Below, piece by piece: positions 17,008 to 26,541 of a DNA stretch of 64,000 nucleotides. The translations under genes and the position numbers were made by a program. The notes under the pieces are model-generated. The model was not told the origin of the DNA, ran no database searches, and saw only the letters and a program-made list of their open reading frames with translations. Position 1 is the stretch's first letter, and the number at the start of each line of letters is the position of its first letter. The stretch is from the NCBI GenBank assembly GCA_022563595.1, contig JADFNB010000012.1:1-64000 (forward strand), read 5' to 3'. Source of the stretch: Gemmatimonadota bacterium (GTDB lineage Bacteria > Gemmatimonadota > Gemmatimonadetes > Gemmatimonadales > GWC2-71-9).

Positions 17008-18972
17008 ATGCGGAACACCCTGTCTATCCTGATGGCCGCCGTTCTCCTGGTAGCCGGCACCGCCGACCTCATGGCGCAGGAATCGTACGGGCACGACCAC
17101 GGGCAAGTCTCCCGTCCGATCCCTTATCCGGTCGACATCTCGCGCGGCTTCCAGCAGGCTCTGGGGAACGGGACCCGCAGCCCTACCGGCGAACCGGGTC
17201 CCAACTACTGGCAGCAGTGGACGGACTATACCATCACGGCCCGACTGGACACCGCGGGCAAGCGGATCGACGGAACCGTGCGGATCGTCTACCACAACCG
17301 GTCGCCGCAATCGCTCTCACGGCTTGCGCTCCAGCTGCTCCAGAACGTGCACAGCGAGGGGGCGGTGCGAAACCGGCGTGCCGCGGTGACGGGCGGGATG
17401 GAGATCAAGCGACTCAGGGCGATGGGACAGGAATTGCCGCTCACGCCTCGCGCGGTGAGTGCCAGCACGACGTTCCAGATCAGGCTGCCAAGTCCGCTAG
17501 CTGCGGGAGCGTCGGCGGTTCTGGAGCTGGACTTCGGTTTCGAGATCCCGCGCGCCGGTGCCGGCGGCCGGATGGGGTGGAGCCGCGACAACATGTTCTA
17601 CCTCGCGTACTGGTATCCGCAGATGGCGGTGTATGACGACGTGGGCGGATGGCAGACGGACGCGTTCCTGGGTAATTCGGAGTTCTACATGGGTTACGGG
17701 AGCTACGACGTTACCCTGGAGATCCCCGAGGGATGGGTGACGATGGGGACCGGCCGGTTGGTGAACGCAGATGAGGTCATGCCTGCCGCGATCGTGGCGC
17801 GGCTTCGTGAGGCGGAGACGAGTGACGATGTCGTGCACGTTATCACGGCGGACGATTTCGGGCCGGGTACGGCGACCCAACGCTCCGAGTCGGGATACCT
17901 GAGCTGGCATTTCTTGGCTGATTCGGTGCGCGACGTCGCGTACAGCATCACACGCGAGTCGCTGTGGGACGCCGCCAGGACACCGGTGGGTGATCGGGAT
18001 GGAGACGGCAGCACGGACTACGTGCGAGTCGACGCCATCTACCGGGAGACCGCACCGCGCTGGCAGCATGCCTGGCGGTACGTGCAGCACTCCATCGATT
18101 TCCTATCGCGGTGGACGGGGTTTCCCTATCCCTGGCCGCACATGACGGCGGTCGAGGGCGACGGTATCATGGGCGGCGGTATGGAATATCCCATGATGAC
18201 CCTGATCGGCGGCTTCACCCAGGCCGGTGACACGGCTCTCTACGGGGTGACGGCGCACGAACTCGCGCACATGTGGGTCCCGATGATCGTGGGTAACGAT
18301 GAGCGCCGCATGGCGTGGATGGACGAGGGAACCACCTCGTTCAACGGCGGCGCGGCCTCGAACGAGTTCTTCCCCGGCCGGCGGTGGGATCTCGGGAACT
18401 ACAACGGCTACATGCTGATCACGCGCACCGGCTTGGAGGGTCCGATCATGCGGTGGTCGGATCACCACTACAACCGTTTCGCGTACGGCACCGCTTCGTA
18501 CTCGAAACCCGCCACGCTGCTGTGGACGCTGCGCGGCCTGCTCGGCGAGGAGACGTTCGAGGAGGCCTACCAGGCCTACGTCCGGCGCTGGGCGTTCAAG
18601 CACCCGCAGCCCTGGGACTTCTTCAACACGTTCAACGACGTAAGCGGCCGCACCCTCGATTGGTTCTGGCGCACCTGGTATTACGAGACGTGGGCGCTCG
18701 ATCAGGGGATTGCCGAGGTGACGACGGAGGGTGACAGCACGCGTATCGTCGTCGTCGATCTGGGTAGGGCCCCGATGCCCGTGCGTCTCACCATCACCAC
18801 GGCGGACGGCGCAACGATGAGAGCCGAGATCCCGGTCGAGCGCTGGCTGGAGGGCGCCCGGACGGCGGAGATTGTCGTGCAGACCGCCTCGCGTGTCGTC
18901 AGGGTGGAGATCGACGCGGAACAGGTGTTCCCCGATACCGACCGGGACAACAACGTCTGGGAGCGGCCCTAA
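17008..18972 (+). CDS. M1-family zinc metallopeptidase, exported
   Basis: A 654-residue protein with an N-terminal signal sequence (cleavage likely near LMAQ-ES). The catalytic domain has the zinc motif H417-E-L-A-H421 and the third ligand E440 in WMDEGTT, i.e. HExxHx18E. The segment GGGMEYPMMTLIG corresponds to the GxMEN substrate-binding motif, with Tyr in place of Asn. M1 enzymes are aminopeptidases; the altered GxMEN motif suggests a changed N-terminal recognition, as in related bacterial paralogues. It probably works in the periplasm or outside. Its stop lies three bases from the stop of the convergent MFS gene. Confidence 0.92.
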   Translation: MRNTLSILMAAVLLVAGTADLMAQESYGHDHGQVSRPIPYPVDISRGFQQALGNGTRSPTGEPGPNYWQQWTDYTITARLDTAGKRIDGTVRIVYHNRSPQSLSRLALQLLQNVHSEGAVRNRRAAVTGGMEIKRLRAMGQELPLTPRAVSASTTFQIRLPSPLAAGASAVLELDFGFEIPRAGAGGRMGWSRDNMFYLAYWYPQMAVYDDVGGWQTDAFLGNSEFYMGYGSYDVTLEIPEGWVTMGTGRLVNADEVMPAAIVARLREAETSDDVVHVITADDFGPGTATQRSESGYLSWHFLADSVRDVAYSITRESLWDAARTPVGDRDGDGSTDYVRVDAIYRETAPRWQHAWRYVQHSIDFLSRWTGFPYPWPHMTAVEGDGIMGGGMEYPMMTLIGGFTQAGDTALYGVTAHELAHMWVPMIVGNDERRMAWMDEGTTSFNGGAASNEFFPGRRWDLGNYNGYMLITRTGLEGPIMRWSDHHYNRFAYGTASYSKPATLLWTLRGLLGEETFEEAYQAYVRRWAFKHPQPWDFFNTFNDVSGRTLDWFWRTWYYETWALDQGIAEVTTEGDSTRIVVVDLGRAPMPVRLTITTADGATMRAEIPVERWLEGARTAEIVVQTASRVVRVEIDAEQVFPDTDRDNNVWERP

Positions 18973-18975
18973 CGG

Positions 18976-20271
18976 TCAGGCCGACTGCGCCGCCTCCATC
19001 CCTTTGCGCTCACTGACCGTCGCCAGCAGTATGGCGCCGGCTAGGAAGAAACCGATCACGGTCGCCACACCGGCTCGCTGGCTGTCGAACGCCGCCGCCA
19101 CGGTCCCGAGCAGGATGGGACCGAGGAACGACGTGACCTTCCCGGAGAATGCGAAGAACCCGAAAAACTCCGCTTGATGCTCGGCCGGCATGAACCGGCA
19201 GATCAACGACCGGCTCGCCGATTGGTTCGGGCCGACGAAGAGGCCGATGAGCACCCCCGCCACCCACAACCATGTCTTCGTGGGGGCGAGAACGGCAATG
19301 ATCGTGGCGACGCACAGCCCCGCCAGCGTCAACATTATCGTCTTCTTGCCGCCGATCTTGTCGTCGACGAATCCGAAGATCAGCGCCCCGAATCCCGCCG
19401 CAACGTTCAACGCAATCCCGAAGAGAATCACCTCTGACAGTGGCATGTCGAACGTTCCGGCGGCGTAGATCCCGCCGAACGCGAACACGGTGACCAGGCC
19501 GTCGTTGTAGATCATGCGCGCGAGCAAAAACTTCGTCATCTCCCGGTAGCGTCGCAGCTGGCGAAAGGTGTGCCGAAGTTCCCGGAACGCCCCAGCCAAA
19601 TCCAACCGTGTCTGGGAGGCCGCCGGCTCGCGCACGAACAGGAACAACGGAAGGCTGAAGATCAGGAACCAGACGGCGACCAACAGGTTCGTCGCGCGCA
19701 CGTTGAATCCGTCTGCCGTGCTGATCCCGAACCAGGGTATCTCCGGACGCACGAACCCAACCAAGGCGATGACCATGCAGACCAGGCCGCCGACGTATCC
19801 CAGGCCCCATCCGTACCCGGAAACCCGGCCGATCTTTTCCGGAGAAGCGATGCTGGGGAGAAACGCGTTGTAGAAGACCATCCCCATCTCGAACGCGACA
19901 TTCCCGATCACGAAGAGTGTCAACGCGATCAGGATCGCGTGATCCAGGTCGGGCTTCACGAACGCCAGCGCTGCGGTGGCGGTGACGGCGATGGCCACGG
20001 TGACCCCGAGATACCGGCGGCGTTTGCCGCCCCTATCCGCCAACGCCCCCATGATGGGCGAGACCAGCGCGATCAGCAGGGCGCTGGCCGCTACCGCCCG
20101 CGACCAGAGCACGGTCCCGCTGACCGCGTCGCGTGCTATGGCCTGGGTGAAATAGGTGGAGTAGATGAACGTGACCACCAGCGTGGTGAACGCCGAGTTG
20201 GCCCAGTCGAACATGGCCCAGGAGAAGACGACCTTGGCAACGTCACGGGGCGGCGGCGGCGGCTGGGTCAT
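18976..20271 (-). CDS. MFS transporter, UMF1/Atg22-like
   Basis: A 431-residue protein with about 12 membrane helices. The N-terminal MFDWANSAFTTLVVTFIYSTYF motif is typical of the UMF1/Atg22-like branch of the major facilitator superfamily, and SPIMGALADRGGKRRRYLG is the loop 2-3 signature. The C-terminal half has GPNQSASRSLICRFMPAEHQAEFFGF. Substrates of bacterial members are mostly unknown; the yeast relative exports amino acids from the vacuole. It is monocistronic. Confidence 0.9.
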   Translation of the reverse strand: MTQPPPPPRDVAKVVFSWAMFDWANSAFTTLVVTFIYSTYFTQAIARDAVSGTVLWSRAVAASALLIALVSPIMGALADRGGKRRRYLGVTVAIAVTATAALAFVKPDLDHAILIALTLFVIGNVAFEMGMVFYNAFLPSIASPEKIGRVSGYGWGLGYVGGLVCMVIALVGFVRPEIPWFGISTADGFNVRATNLLVAVWFLIFSLPLFLFVREPAASQTRLDLAGAFRELRHTFRQLRRYREMTKFLLARMIYNDGLVTVFAFGGIYAAGTFDMPLSEVILFGIALNVAAGFGALIFGFVDDKIGGKKTIMLTLAGLCVATIIAVLAPTKTWLWVAGVLIGLFVGPNQSASRSLICRFMPAEHQAEFFGFFAFSGKVTSFLGPILLGTVAAAFDSQRAGVATVIGFFLAGAILLATVSERKGMEAAQSA

Positions 20272-20379
20272 GCGGAATGCAGGCGATTGGCGACGAGGCG
20301 CACGAGCGAGAAGATCGGGAGGAACCGCATGACCACGTAAGGTTCAGCTTATCCCGCCGGTTGCAAGTCCAATACAACG

Positions 20380-20409
20380 AGGCCGGCGGAACATCGTTCC
20401 CGCCGGCCT
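20380..20409 (-). terminator. Strong hairpin after the M16 peptidase pair
   Basis: AGGCCGGCGGAAC and its complement (with one bulged C) form a 13-bp stem around a three-base loop. It lies 80 bases downstream of the M16 stop codon at 20489, in the minus-strand direction. A short mixed T-rich stretch follows rather than a clean U-tract. It is probably the terminator of the M16 operon. Confidence 0.6.
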
Positions 20410-20488
20410 GTTGGCTCCGACCGTGGCCCGACGCGCTCAGAATGACACACCAGGCTCAGAACGGGCACTGGCGTCGTGTGGTGAGGAA

Positions 20489-22018
20489 CTAGCGCTCGAA
20501 CACCTCGTCGATCCCGATGATCGTGATGGCGTCCTCGTCCACCTGGATAGGGAAGCTGGCGATCAGCTCGTCCTCGGCGAGCAACTCCGCGGGCTGCTCG
20601 CCCGCGTACGTGATCGGCGTCGGGACGCCCTCGATCAGTTTCCGTTTCATTTGTGCGGCGTCCGCGGTGATCATGACGACGTACATGTTGTCATACTGAA
20701 GATGTCGCCTGATGGCCGCATTCACCTGCCCCAGCGACAGCGCCTCGAGACCGGGACGGATCGAGGCGAGAAAGCCCTCACCGCCCAGGCCGTAGAACGC
20801 GTCATCGATCGCGTACGCCAGCCGCCGGCTCACCGTCGAGCCGTAGTTGAGGGAGAAGTTGCGCAGGAACTGACGCGCGGCCTCGAACGTCTCCTCGCTC
20901 ATCCCGTTGTCGATCAGCATCTTCAGTTCTCGCCACGCGGCGCGTGTGGCGAAGAGCGTGCGCTCGTGCAGGTTCCCGGACGCGGTGAGCGAGATGGGGC
21001 GAATCCAGATCTCGAACAGATGATGCCGCCGCCCGATGTTGATCGGCGGTTGCTGCGTGGTATAGCCCAGCGGGAAGGCCTCGATGTAGCTGTAGTCCCC
21101 GTAGTTCATGCCGCGCGTCTCGCGGATGACCTGGTAGAGACGGCTGAACGAGTTACGGTGCTCGCCGAACCACGAGTTCGCCGTCATCATGGCGAAGAAA
21201 TCGCCGTGACCGCGCACCAGCGTGATCGGGAAGCCCAGCGAGATCGGCGTGGCGTCGGTCTGTTTCTCGACGATCAACACATTGATCCCATCGGGCATGG
21301 CGGCTACGGACTTCGGCACCGGCGCGATGGCGCGCTCGGGTAGGGCATCGAAGTCACCCCGCACACGAGCGACGAACCCTTCCGGGTACCCGCCGCCCAG
21401 GCCGACCACGATGTTGTTGCGGGCGTAGAACCGGTCGTAGAACTCCTTGACGTCGTCCAGCGTGATCGACCGTACCGACTGGACGTAGCCCTCCTCGGGG
21501 TGCTCGTATGGCGTCCCGCGATAGGCCAGCGAGTAGAGCAGCTCCTTGGTAAGCTCCTCGTCCCGGCCGTAACGGCGCGAGCGCTCGAGGAAGTTCAGGG
21601 TCTGGGCTTTGACCCGCTCGAAATCCCCTTCGCTGAAAGCCGGCGACAGCAACGCGTTCCGGAAGAGCGTATAGTACGCCTCCAGGTTGTTGCGGTGCAC
21701 CCGGCCGCGGAATACGGTCATCTCCTTGTCGACGTTGTACCCGTAGCCCGCGGCCATCGGGTACAACTTCGCGAGGATGTCGTCGTAGCTGTCCTCTGTC
21801 GTGGCGCCCTCGGACAGCAGATTGGCCGTCAGCGCGGCGAGTCCCTCTTTCCCCTCGGGATCGTTCTGCGATCCGACCTTGACCCATACGTCGAACGCGA
21901 TGAACGGCGAGGCCGGCTCATGGAGGGTCACCGTTCCCGCGACGTTGTCGCTCCTGGGCGGAAGCACGAGGACGCCCGCGGCGAGGAGAGCCGCCGGTAG
22001 CAGTGTGCGCTTGGTCAT
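20489..22018 (-). CDS. M16-family peptidase-like protein, non-catalytic subunit
   Basis: A 509-residue exported M16 protein. The position of the inverted zinc motif HxxEH reads GLAALTANLLSEG, so the zinc ligands are missing. The R/Y pair typical of the C-terminal M16 domain falls near SRRLAYAIDD. Such proteins form heterodimers with a catalytic M16 subunit and shape the substrate chamber. The start overlaps the stop of the catalytic subunit gene (ATGA at 22015-22018), which fits equimolar synthesis. A signal peptide is visible in the first 22 residues. Confidence 0.88.
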   Translation of the reverse strand: MTKRTLLPAALLAAGVLVLPPRSDNVAGTVTLHEPASPFIAFDVWVKVGSQNDPEGKEGLAALTANLLSEGATTEDSYDDILAKLYPMAAGYGYNVDKEMTVFRGRVHRNNLEAYYTLFRNALLSPAFSEGDFERVKAQTLNFLERSRRYGRDEELTKELLYSLAYRGTPYEHPEEGYVQSVRSITLDDVKEFYDRFYARNNIVVGLGGGYPEGFVARVRGDFDALPERAIAPVPKSVAAMPDGINVLIVEKQTDATPISLGFPITLVRGHGDFFAMMTANSWFGEHRNSFSRLYQVIRETRGMNYGDYSYIEAFPLGYTTQQPPINIGRRHHLFEIWIRPISLTASGNLHERTLFATRAAWRELKMLIDNGMSEETFEAARQFLRNFSLNYGSTVSRRLAYAIDDAFYGLGGEGFLASIRPGLEALSLGQVNAAIRRHLQYDNMYVVMITADAAQMKRKLIEGVPTPITYAGEQPAELLAEDELIASFPIQVDEDAITIIGIDEVFER

Positions 22019-23355
22019 GATCTCTCCCTGGCCTGCACCATCGTGACGGTGGTCTTGTTGTTGTCCAACAGATAGCGACGCGCGGCCTCACGGATGTCCT
22101 CGGCCGTGACTGATTCCAGGGTGCGGTAGTATTCGTTCACTGCCTCGATCCCGCCGGTGTTGATGACGTAGCCGATCATCCCGAACGCCACGCTCTGCGC
22201 CGTCTCGAGTCCCATGAGAAACCCGTAGCGGATGTTGCTCTTGGTGTCGGCGAGCAGCTGCCCGTCTACCAGCTCCTCCCGGAAACGTGTCGCCGTGCGA
22301 CGGATCTCTTCTTCGACCAGTTCCACCTCATCTGGGTTGATCACCATCGTCGTGATGCTGAGCAGCCCGGCGTCGCGGGAAAGCCCGAAGTCGGCGCTGA
22401 GGAACTGCACCTTGCGATCCTGAATGACCAGCCGCTTGTAGAGATCGGAATTGGATCCGAATGCCACACGCCCGAGCACCTGTGTGGCCACCGCGGAACG
22501 GTCGGCCGCGCTCCACCCCGGTCCCTTGTAGTTGACCGAGAGCACCGGCAACGTGCGGCCCGGGTACTCCACCGTCCGGCGGCGCGGAGCGGTCTGCTCC
22601 GGCTCGACCGGGATCTCGGATGGGACGTAACCCGGCTCCCAATCCGAGTAGTACTGTCGGATCAGCCGCTCGGTCTCGTCGTAGTCGAAGTCGCCGGCCA
22701 ACACGAGCACGATGTTCTCCGGACGGTAGAACCGCCGGTGGAATCCCTTCGAGTACTGGTATCCGTCGGGCATCGCTCGGACGTCGGCCTCGAAACCGAT
22801 CGTCGTGTGCCGGTATGTGTGCCGGTCGAAAGCGGTCTCCCGGACCTTCTCGTTCAGGAACCCAAACGGTGTCGTGGCGCTCTGCTGGTATTCGCCGAGC
22901 ACCGCGCCGGCCTCGGTGCGGAAGTCCGGTTCGGCGTATTGCAGGTTCATGAAACGGTCCGACTCGAGGTCCATGATCTGCTCGAGGTACTCGTTGGACG
23001 CCACGAGATAGTAGACCGTCATGTCGTTGCTGGTGAAGGCGTTGCGTGCGGCGCCCATCCGGCTGGTGATCTCGTCGTAGTTGGGGTACTTATCCGTGCC
23101 GCGGAACATCATGTGCTCGAAGAAATGCGCGAACCCGCTCTTGCCTTCCTCCACCTCGTCGCGGCTTCCGGTACGGACCATAGAGACGTAGGCGATCTGG
23201 CCGGGCGCGCCGGCCTTGATCAGGTATGCCGTGAAGCCGTTGTCGAGCCGGATCAACCGGTAGTCGAAGGGGAAGATTCCTTCGCTCTGCTGCGTGACCA
23301 GCGCGGCGGGCGCCGCGATGAGCAGCAGGAACACCGCTGGCAGGAATCGTCGCAT
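22015..23355 (-). CDS. M16-family zinc metallopeptidase, catalytic subunit
   Basis: A 446-residue protein with a signal peptide (MRRFLPAVFLLLIAAPAALV). The inverted zinc motif is H77-F-F-E-H81 in GFAHFFEHMMFRGT, with a downstream Glu ligand in the TEAGAVLGEYQ segment. Members degrade peptides inside a clamshell formed with a partner; the partner is the overlapping downstream gene. The ATG at 23355 is preceded by AAGGAG at seven bases, which rules out the much longer upstream frame. It is the first gene of a two-gene operon and divergent from the BNR-repeat gene. Confidence 0.92.
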   Translation of the reverse strand: MRRFLPAVFLLLIAAPAALVTQQSEGIFPFDYRLIRLDNGFTAYLIKAGAPGQIAYVSMVRTGSRDEVEEGKSGFAHFFEHMMFRGTDKYPNYDEITSRMGAARNAFTSNDMTVYYLVASNEYLEQIMDLESDRFMNLQYAEPDFRTEAGAVLGEYQQSATTPFGFLNEKVRETAFDRHTYRHTTIGFEADVRAMPDGYQYSKGFHRRFYRPENIVLVLAGDFDYDETERLIRQYYSDWEPGYVPSEIPVEPEQTAPRRRTVEYPGRTLPVLSVNYKGPGWSAADRSAVATQVLGRVAFGSNSDLYKRLVIQDRKVQFLSADFGLSRDAGLLSITTMVINPDEVELVEEEIRRTATRFREELVDGQLLADTKSNIRYGFLMGLETAQSVAFGMIGYVINTGGIEAVNEYYRTLESVTAEDIREAARRYLLDNNKTTVTMVQARERS

Positions 23356-23521
23356 GCGTGGCTCCTTGCGTTGCGTGGAATGCGGGAATGTACCCCCTTT
23401 CCCTGCTGGTGGTCCGTCGCCAAGTTCTGAACGGCCATCAATGCTGCGACGCTCCAAGACCGGGCCGAACGCGCACGGTCTCGAGACGATCACCGTGACG
23501 TCAACCTTTGGAGTTTCTGTG

Positions 23522-26491
23522 ATGCCTCGACTCACGCAGGTTATCGCACTGCTCGCTCTGTTCCTGCCGACCCCGGCCGCCGCGCAGCGGCGTCCTCGAC
23601 CCGAGCGGCCGGCGACCGTGGAAGCACGGCGGGCTGCCTGGGCACGCCACCAGGAACTCGACCGAACCACGCCGTTCCACGGCCTGGTGTGGCGTGACGT
23701 GGGGCCGGTGGTTCAGGGGGGACGGCTTGTGGATATCGAGGGTGTCCCGGGCGAGCCATACACCTTTTACGTGGCCTACGCGTCCGGCGGACTCTGGAAG
23801 ACCACCGACAATGGGGTGAGCTTCGAGCCGCTGTTCGACGACCAGCCGACGATCGTCATGGGTGACATCGCGCTCGATCCGTCCAACCCGCAACGGATCT
23901 GGGTCGGCACGGGTGAGAACAACTCGTCACGGTCGTCATACGGCGGGTTCGGCGTGTTCCGCACCGACGACGGCGGCAAGACGTGGCGGCACATGGGCCT
24001 GGAGGATACCGATCGGATCGGTCGTGTCCTGGTCGATCCGCGGAACCCGAACCGTGTGTTCGTGGCAGCGCTCGGCAGGCTCTACACGCCGCGTGGCCAA
24101 CGCGGTGTGTACCGCACGGACGACGGTGGGGAGACCTGGCACCAAGTCCTGGTCGGCGACGATGTCACGGGTTTCGTGGACCTCGTGTTCGAGCCCGGGA
24201 ATCCCGACGTCCTCTACGCCGCCGCCTGGGAACGCTCCCGGCGTCCCTGGAACTTCGTCGAGGGCGGGGAGGGAAGCGGGATCTACAAGTCGACAGACGG
24301 CGGTGAGACGTGGCGCCGCCTCGAGGGCGGGTTCCCGCGCGGTGGGCACGTGGGCCGGATCGGCCTGACGGTCTCGGCGTCCAATCCGTCCACGATCTAT
24401 GCGTCGATGGACAATCAGGAGATCCTGCCGGAAGACCAGTGGGATCTCGGCGGCGGTGCCGTCTCCGCCAAGCGGCTGCGCACCATGACCAAGGAAGAGT
24501 TCTTGCGGCAGGATGAGGAGGAGATCGAGGATTTCCTCCGCGCCACCGATCTCGATCCGCGCCTCGACGCCGAGCAACTCATAGCGGCGGTGCGCAGCGA
24601 CTCGATCACGCTACAGGACATCATGAATGCGTTGCAGAACGCCAACTCGAGCCTGTTCGAGACCGATATCCGCGGGATCGAGGTGTGGCGTTCCGACGAC
24701 GGCGGGGTGACGTGGCGGCTCACGAACCCCGAGCCGATTCGCGACGTGGTTTACACGTACGGCTACTACTTCGGCCAGATCCGCGTGGCCCCGGACGATC
24801 CGGATCGGATCTACGTCCTCGGCGTGCCGCTCCTCATGTCGGAGGACGGCGGCGTCACCTTCCGTCAGGTCGGTGGCCGCCGCGTGCACGGCGACCATCA
24901 GGCGTTCTGGATCGATCCCGAGTCCCCCAATCGTGTCATCCTCGGGAACGACGGCGGCCTGGACGTGAGCTACGACGGCGGCGAAACGTGGCTCGGCTTG
25001 GCGTCCGTCGCCGTAGGCCAGTTCTACACGGTCGCCGTCGACATGGCGGACCCGTACAACATCTACGGCGGGTTGCAGGACAACGGTGTGCTCAAGGGCT
25101 CCAGCCGGTCTCGACCCGACATCAGCCCCAACTGGACGCGTGTCGGCGGCGGCGACGGGATGTATGTCCAGATCGATCCGCGCGATAACCAAACGGTCTA
25201 CTGGGGGTTCCAGTTCGGCAACTACTTCCGCCGCGGGTCGGACGGGCAAGAACGTATCAAGCCGCGCAACGGCATCCTGGAGGAGCCGCTGCGGTACAAC
25301 TGGTTGACGCCGATCCTGCTCTCCACCCACAACAACGACGTGCTGTACTTCGGCTCCAACGAGCTGTACCGCTCGATGGATCAGGGCGAAACGTGGACCG
25401 CGTTGAGTCCCGACATGACGCACAACGAGAACCGCGGCGACGTGCCGTTCGCGACGATCACGACCATCGCGGAGTCGCCGAAACGGTTCGGTCTCCTGTG
25501 GGTGGGAACGGATGACGGTCACGTCCATGTCACGCGGGGAAGCGGAGACGAGTGGACGGAGGTGTCGGGCGGCCTCCCGCGCGATCGCTGGGTGAGCCGC
25601 GTGGAGGCGTCACACGCCGACGAGAACGTCGCGTACGTCAGCCTCAACGGCTACCGTGACGACGACATCACGGCCTACGTCTACCGCACGGACGATCTCG
25701 GCCGTCACTGGCGCGACGTCTCGGAAGGCCTGCCCGACGAACCGGTCAACGTCATTCGGGAAGACCCCGTCAATCCGGCCGTGCTCTACGTGGGGACCGA
25801 CCGTGGGGTGTACGTATCGCTGGACACGGGCCGGACGTGGACCGCGGCGGGCGCAGACCTGCCCAACGTGCCGGTGCACGACCTCGTGGTGCACCCGCGG
25901 GAACGGGAGCTGGTCGCGGGCACACACGGGCGGAGCATCTGGGTGCTTGACGTGCTTCCGGTCCAGGAACTCACCCCCGAGGTGCGGGACTCCGCGGTGC
26001 ACGTCTTCCCGCTGGAGGCGATCCGCTACCAACGCGGCTGGCGGTCCCGGCGCTCCAGATGGTTCTATCGGCCGGAGGACGCCCCGTTTCGGAACATCCC
26101 GTTCTGGGTGGGCGAAAGCGGCCGCGTGGAATGGAGCGTGCTGGATTCGCACCAGCGGCCGTTGCGTCGCGGAGAGATGGACGTTACCGCCGGCGTCAAT
26201 AACCTGCGCTGGGATCTGCTGCTCGATGAGCAACTGGCGCTCGCCGCCGAGCGGGCGGACCGCGACGAAGAGGAAGGCGAGCCGGACTCGTCCGAGACGC
26301 CGTGGGCGGACGCCGCGAGGCTCGGGCGGCCGCTCTACGTGACGCCGGGCGAGTACATCATCCGTATCACCGCCGGTGACCACCCGGCCGAAACGGAGTT
26401 CGAGGTAGAGAGTCCCAAGCCGCGGGACCCGCGGGTAAAGCCGAAGCCGCCCATAAGAGGCGAGAAGCGGGACCGGGGAGGTGAGAGGTGA
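23522..26491 (+). CDS. Exported BNR/sortilin (VPS10)-like beta-propeller protein
   Basis: A 989-residue secreted protein with a signal peptide ending at TPAAAQ. It contains many BNR/Asp-box repeats of the form S/TxDxGxTW: KTTDNGVSFEP, FRTDDGGKTWRHM, YRTDDGGETWHQV, KSTDGGETWRRL, WRSDDGGVTWRL and SMDQGETWTAL. These build one or two beta-propellers like those of sortilin and exo-sialidases. The last 180 residues form a separate beta domain ending in a Lys/Arg-rich tail. Bacterial members are often called glycosyl hydrolases, but no catalytic residues can be assigned. ATG 23522 has a GGAG eight bases upstream and starts the signal peptide. Confidence 0.88.
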   Translation: MPRLTQVIALLALFLPTPAAAQRRPRPERPATVEARRAAWARHQELDRTTPFHGLVWRDVGPVVQGGRLVDIEGVPGEPYTFYVAYASGGLWKTTDNGVSFEPLFDDQPTIVMGDIALDPSNPQRIWVGTGENNSSRSSYGGFGVFRTDDGGKTWRHMGLEDTDRIGRVLVDPRNPNRVFVAALGRLYTPRGQRGVYRTDDGGETWHQVLVGDDVTGFVDLVFEPGNPDVLYAAAWERSRRPWNFVEGGEGSGIYKSTDGGETWRRLEGGFPRGGHVGRIGLTVSASNPSTIYASMDNQEILPEDQWDLGGGAVSAKRLRTMTKEEFLRQDEEEIEDFLRATDLDPRLDAEQLIAAVRSDSITLQDIMNALQNANSSLFETDIRGIEVWRSDDGGVTWRLTNPEPIRDVVYTYGYYFGQIRVAPDDPDRIYVLGVPLLMSEDGGVTFRQVGGRRVHGDHQAFWIDPESPNRVILGNDGGLDVSYDGGETWLGLASVAVGQFYTVAVDMADPYNIYGGLQDNGVLKGSSRSRPDISPNWTRVGGGDGMYVQIDPRDNQTVYWGFQFGNYFRRGSDGQERIKPRNGILEEPLRYNWLTPILLSTHNNDVLYFGSNELYRSMDQGETWTALSPDMTHNENRGDVPFATITTIAESPKRFGLLWVGTDDGHVHVTRGSGDEWTEVSGGLPRDRWVSRVEASHADENVAYVSLNGYRDDDITAYVYRTDDLGRHWRDVSEGLPDEPVNVIREDPVNPAVLYVGTDRGVYVSLDTGRTWTAAGADLPNVPVHDLVVHPRERELVAGTHGRSIWVLDVLPVQELTPEVRDSAVHVFPLEAIRYQRGWRSRRSRWFYRPEDAPFRNIPFWVGESGRVEWSVLDSHQRPLRRGEMDVTAGVNNLRWDLLLDEQLALAAERADRDEEEGEPDSSETPWADAARLGRPLYVTPGEYIIRITAGDHPAETEFEVESPKPRDPRVKPKPPIRGEKRDRGGER

Positions 26492-26500
26492 ACAGCTAGC

Positions 26501-26530
26501 AGTGAAATGTGAAAAATGAAAAGTGAAAGG
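26501..26530. repeat. GTGAAA-type low-complexity tract
   Basis: An AT-rich purine tract of degenerate GTGAAA/ATGAAAA units sits in the 50-base gap between convergent genes. It is very similar to the complement of the tract at 38062-38098. Confidence 0.6.
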
Positions 26531-26541
26531 ATCGCGGTCGG

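Noticed and set aside
24611-25528. Antisense frame inside the BNR-repeat gene
   Set aside because: The BNR repeats on the plus strand are unmistakable; the antisense product mirrors them without its own motif.
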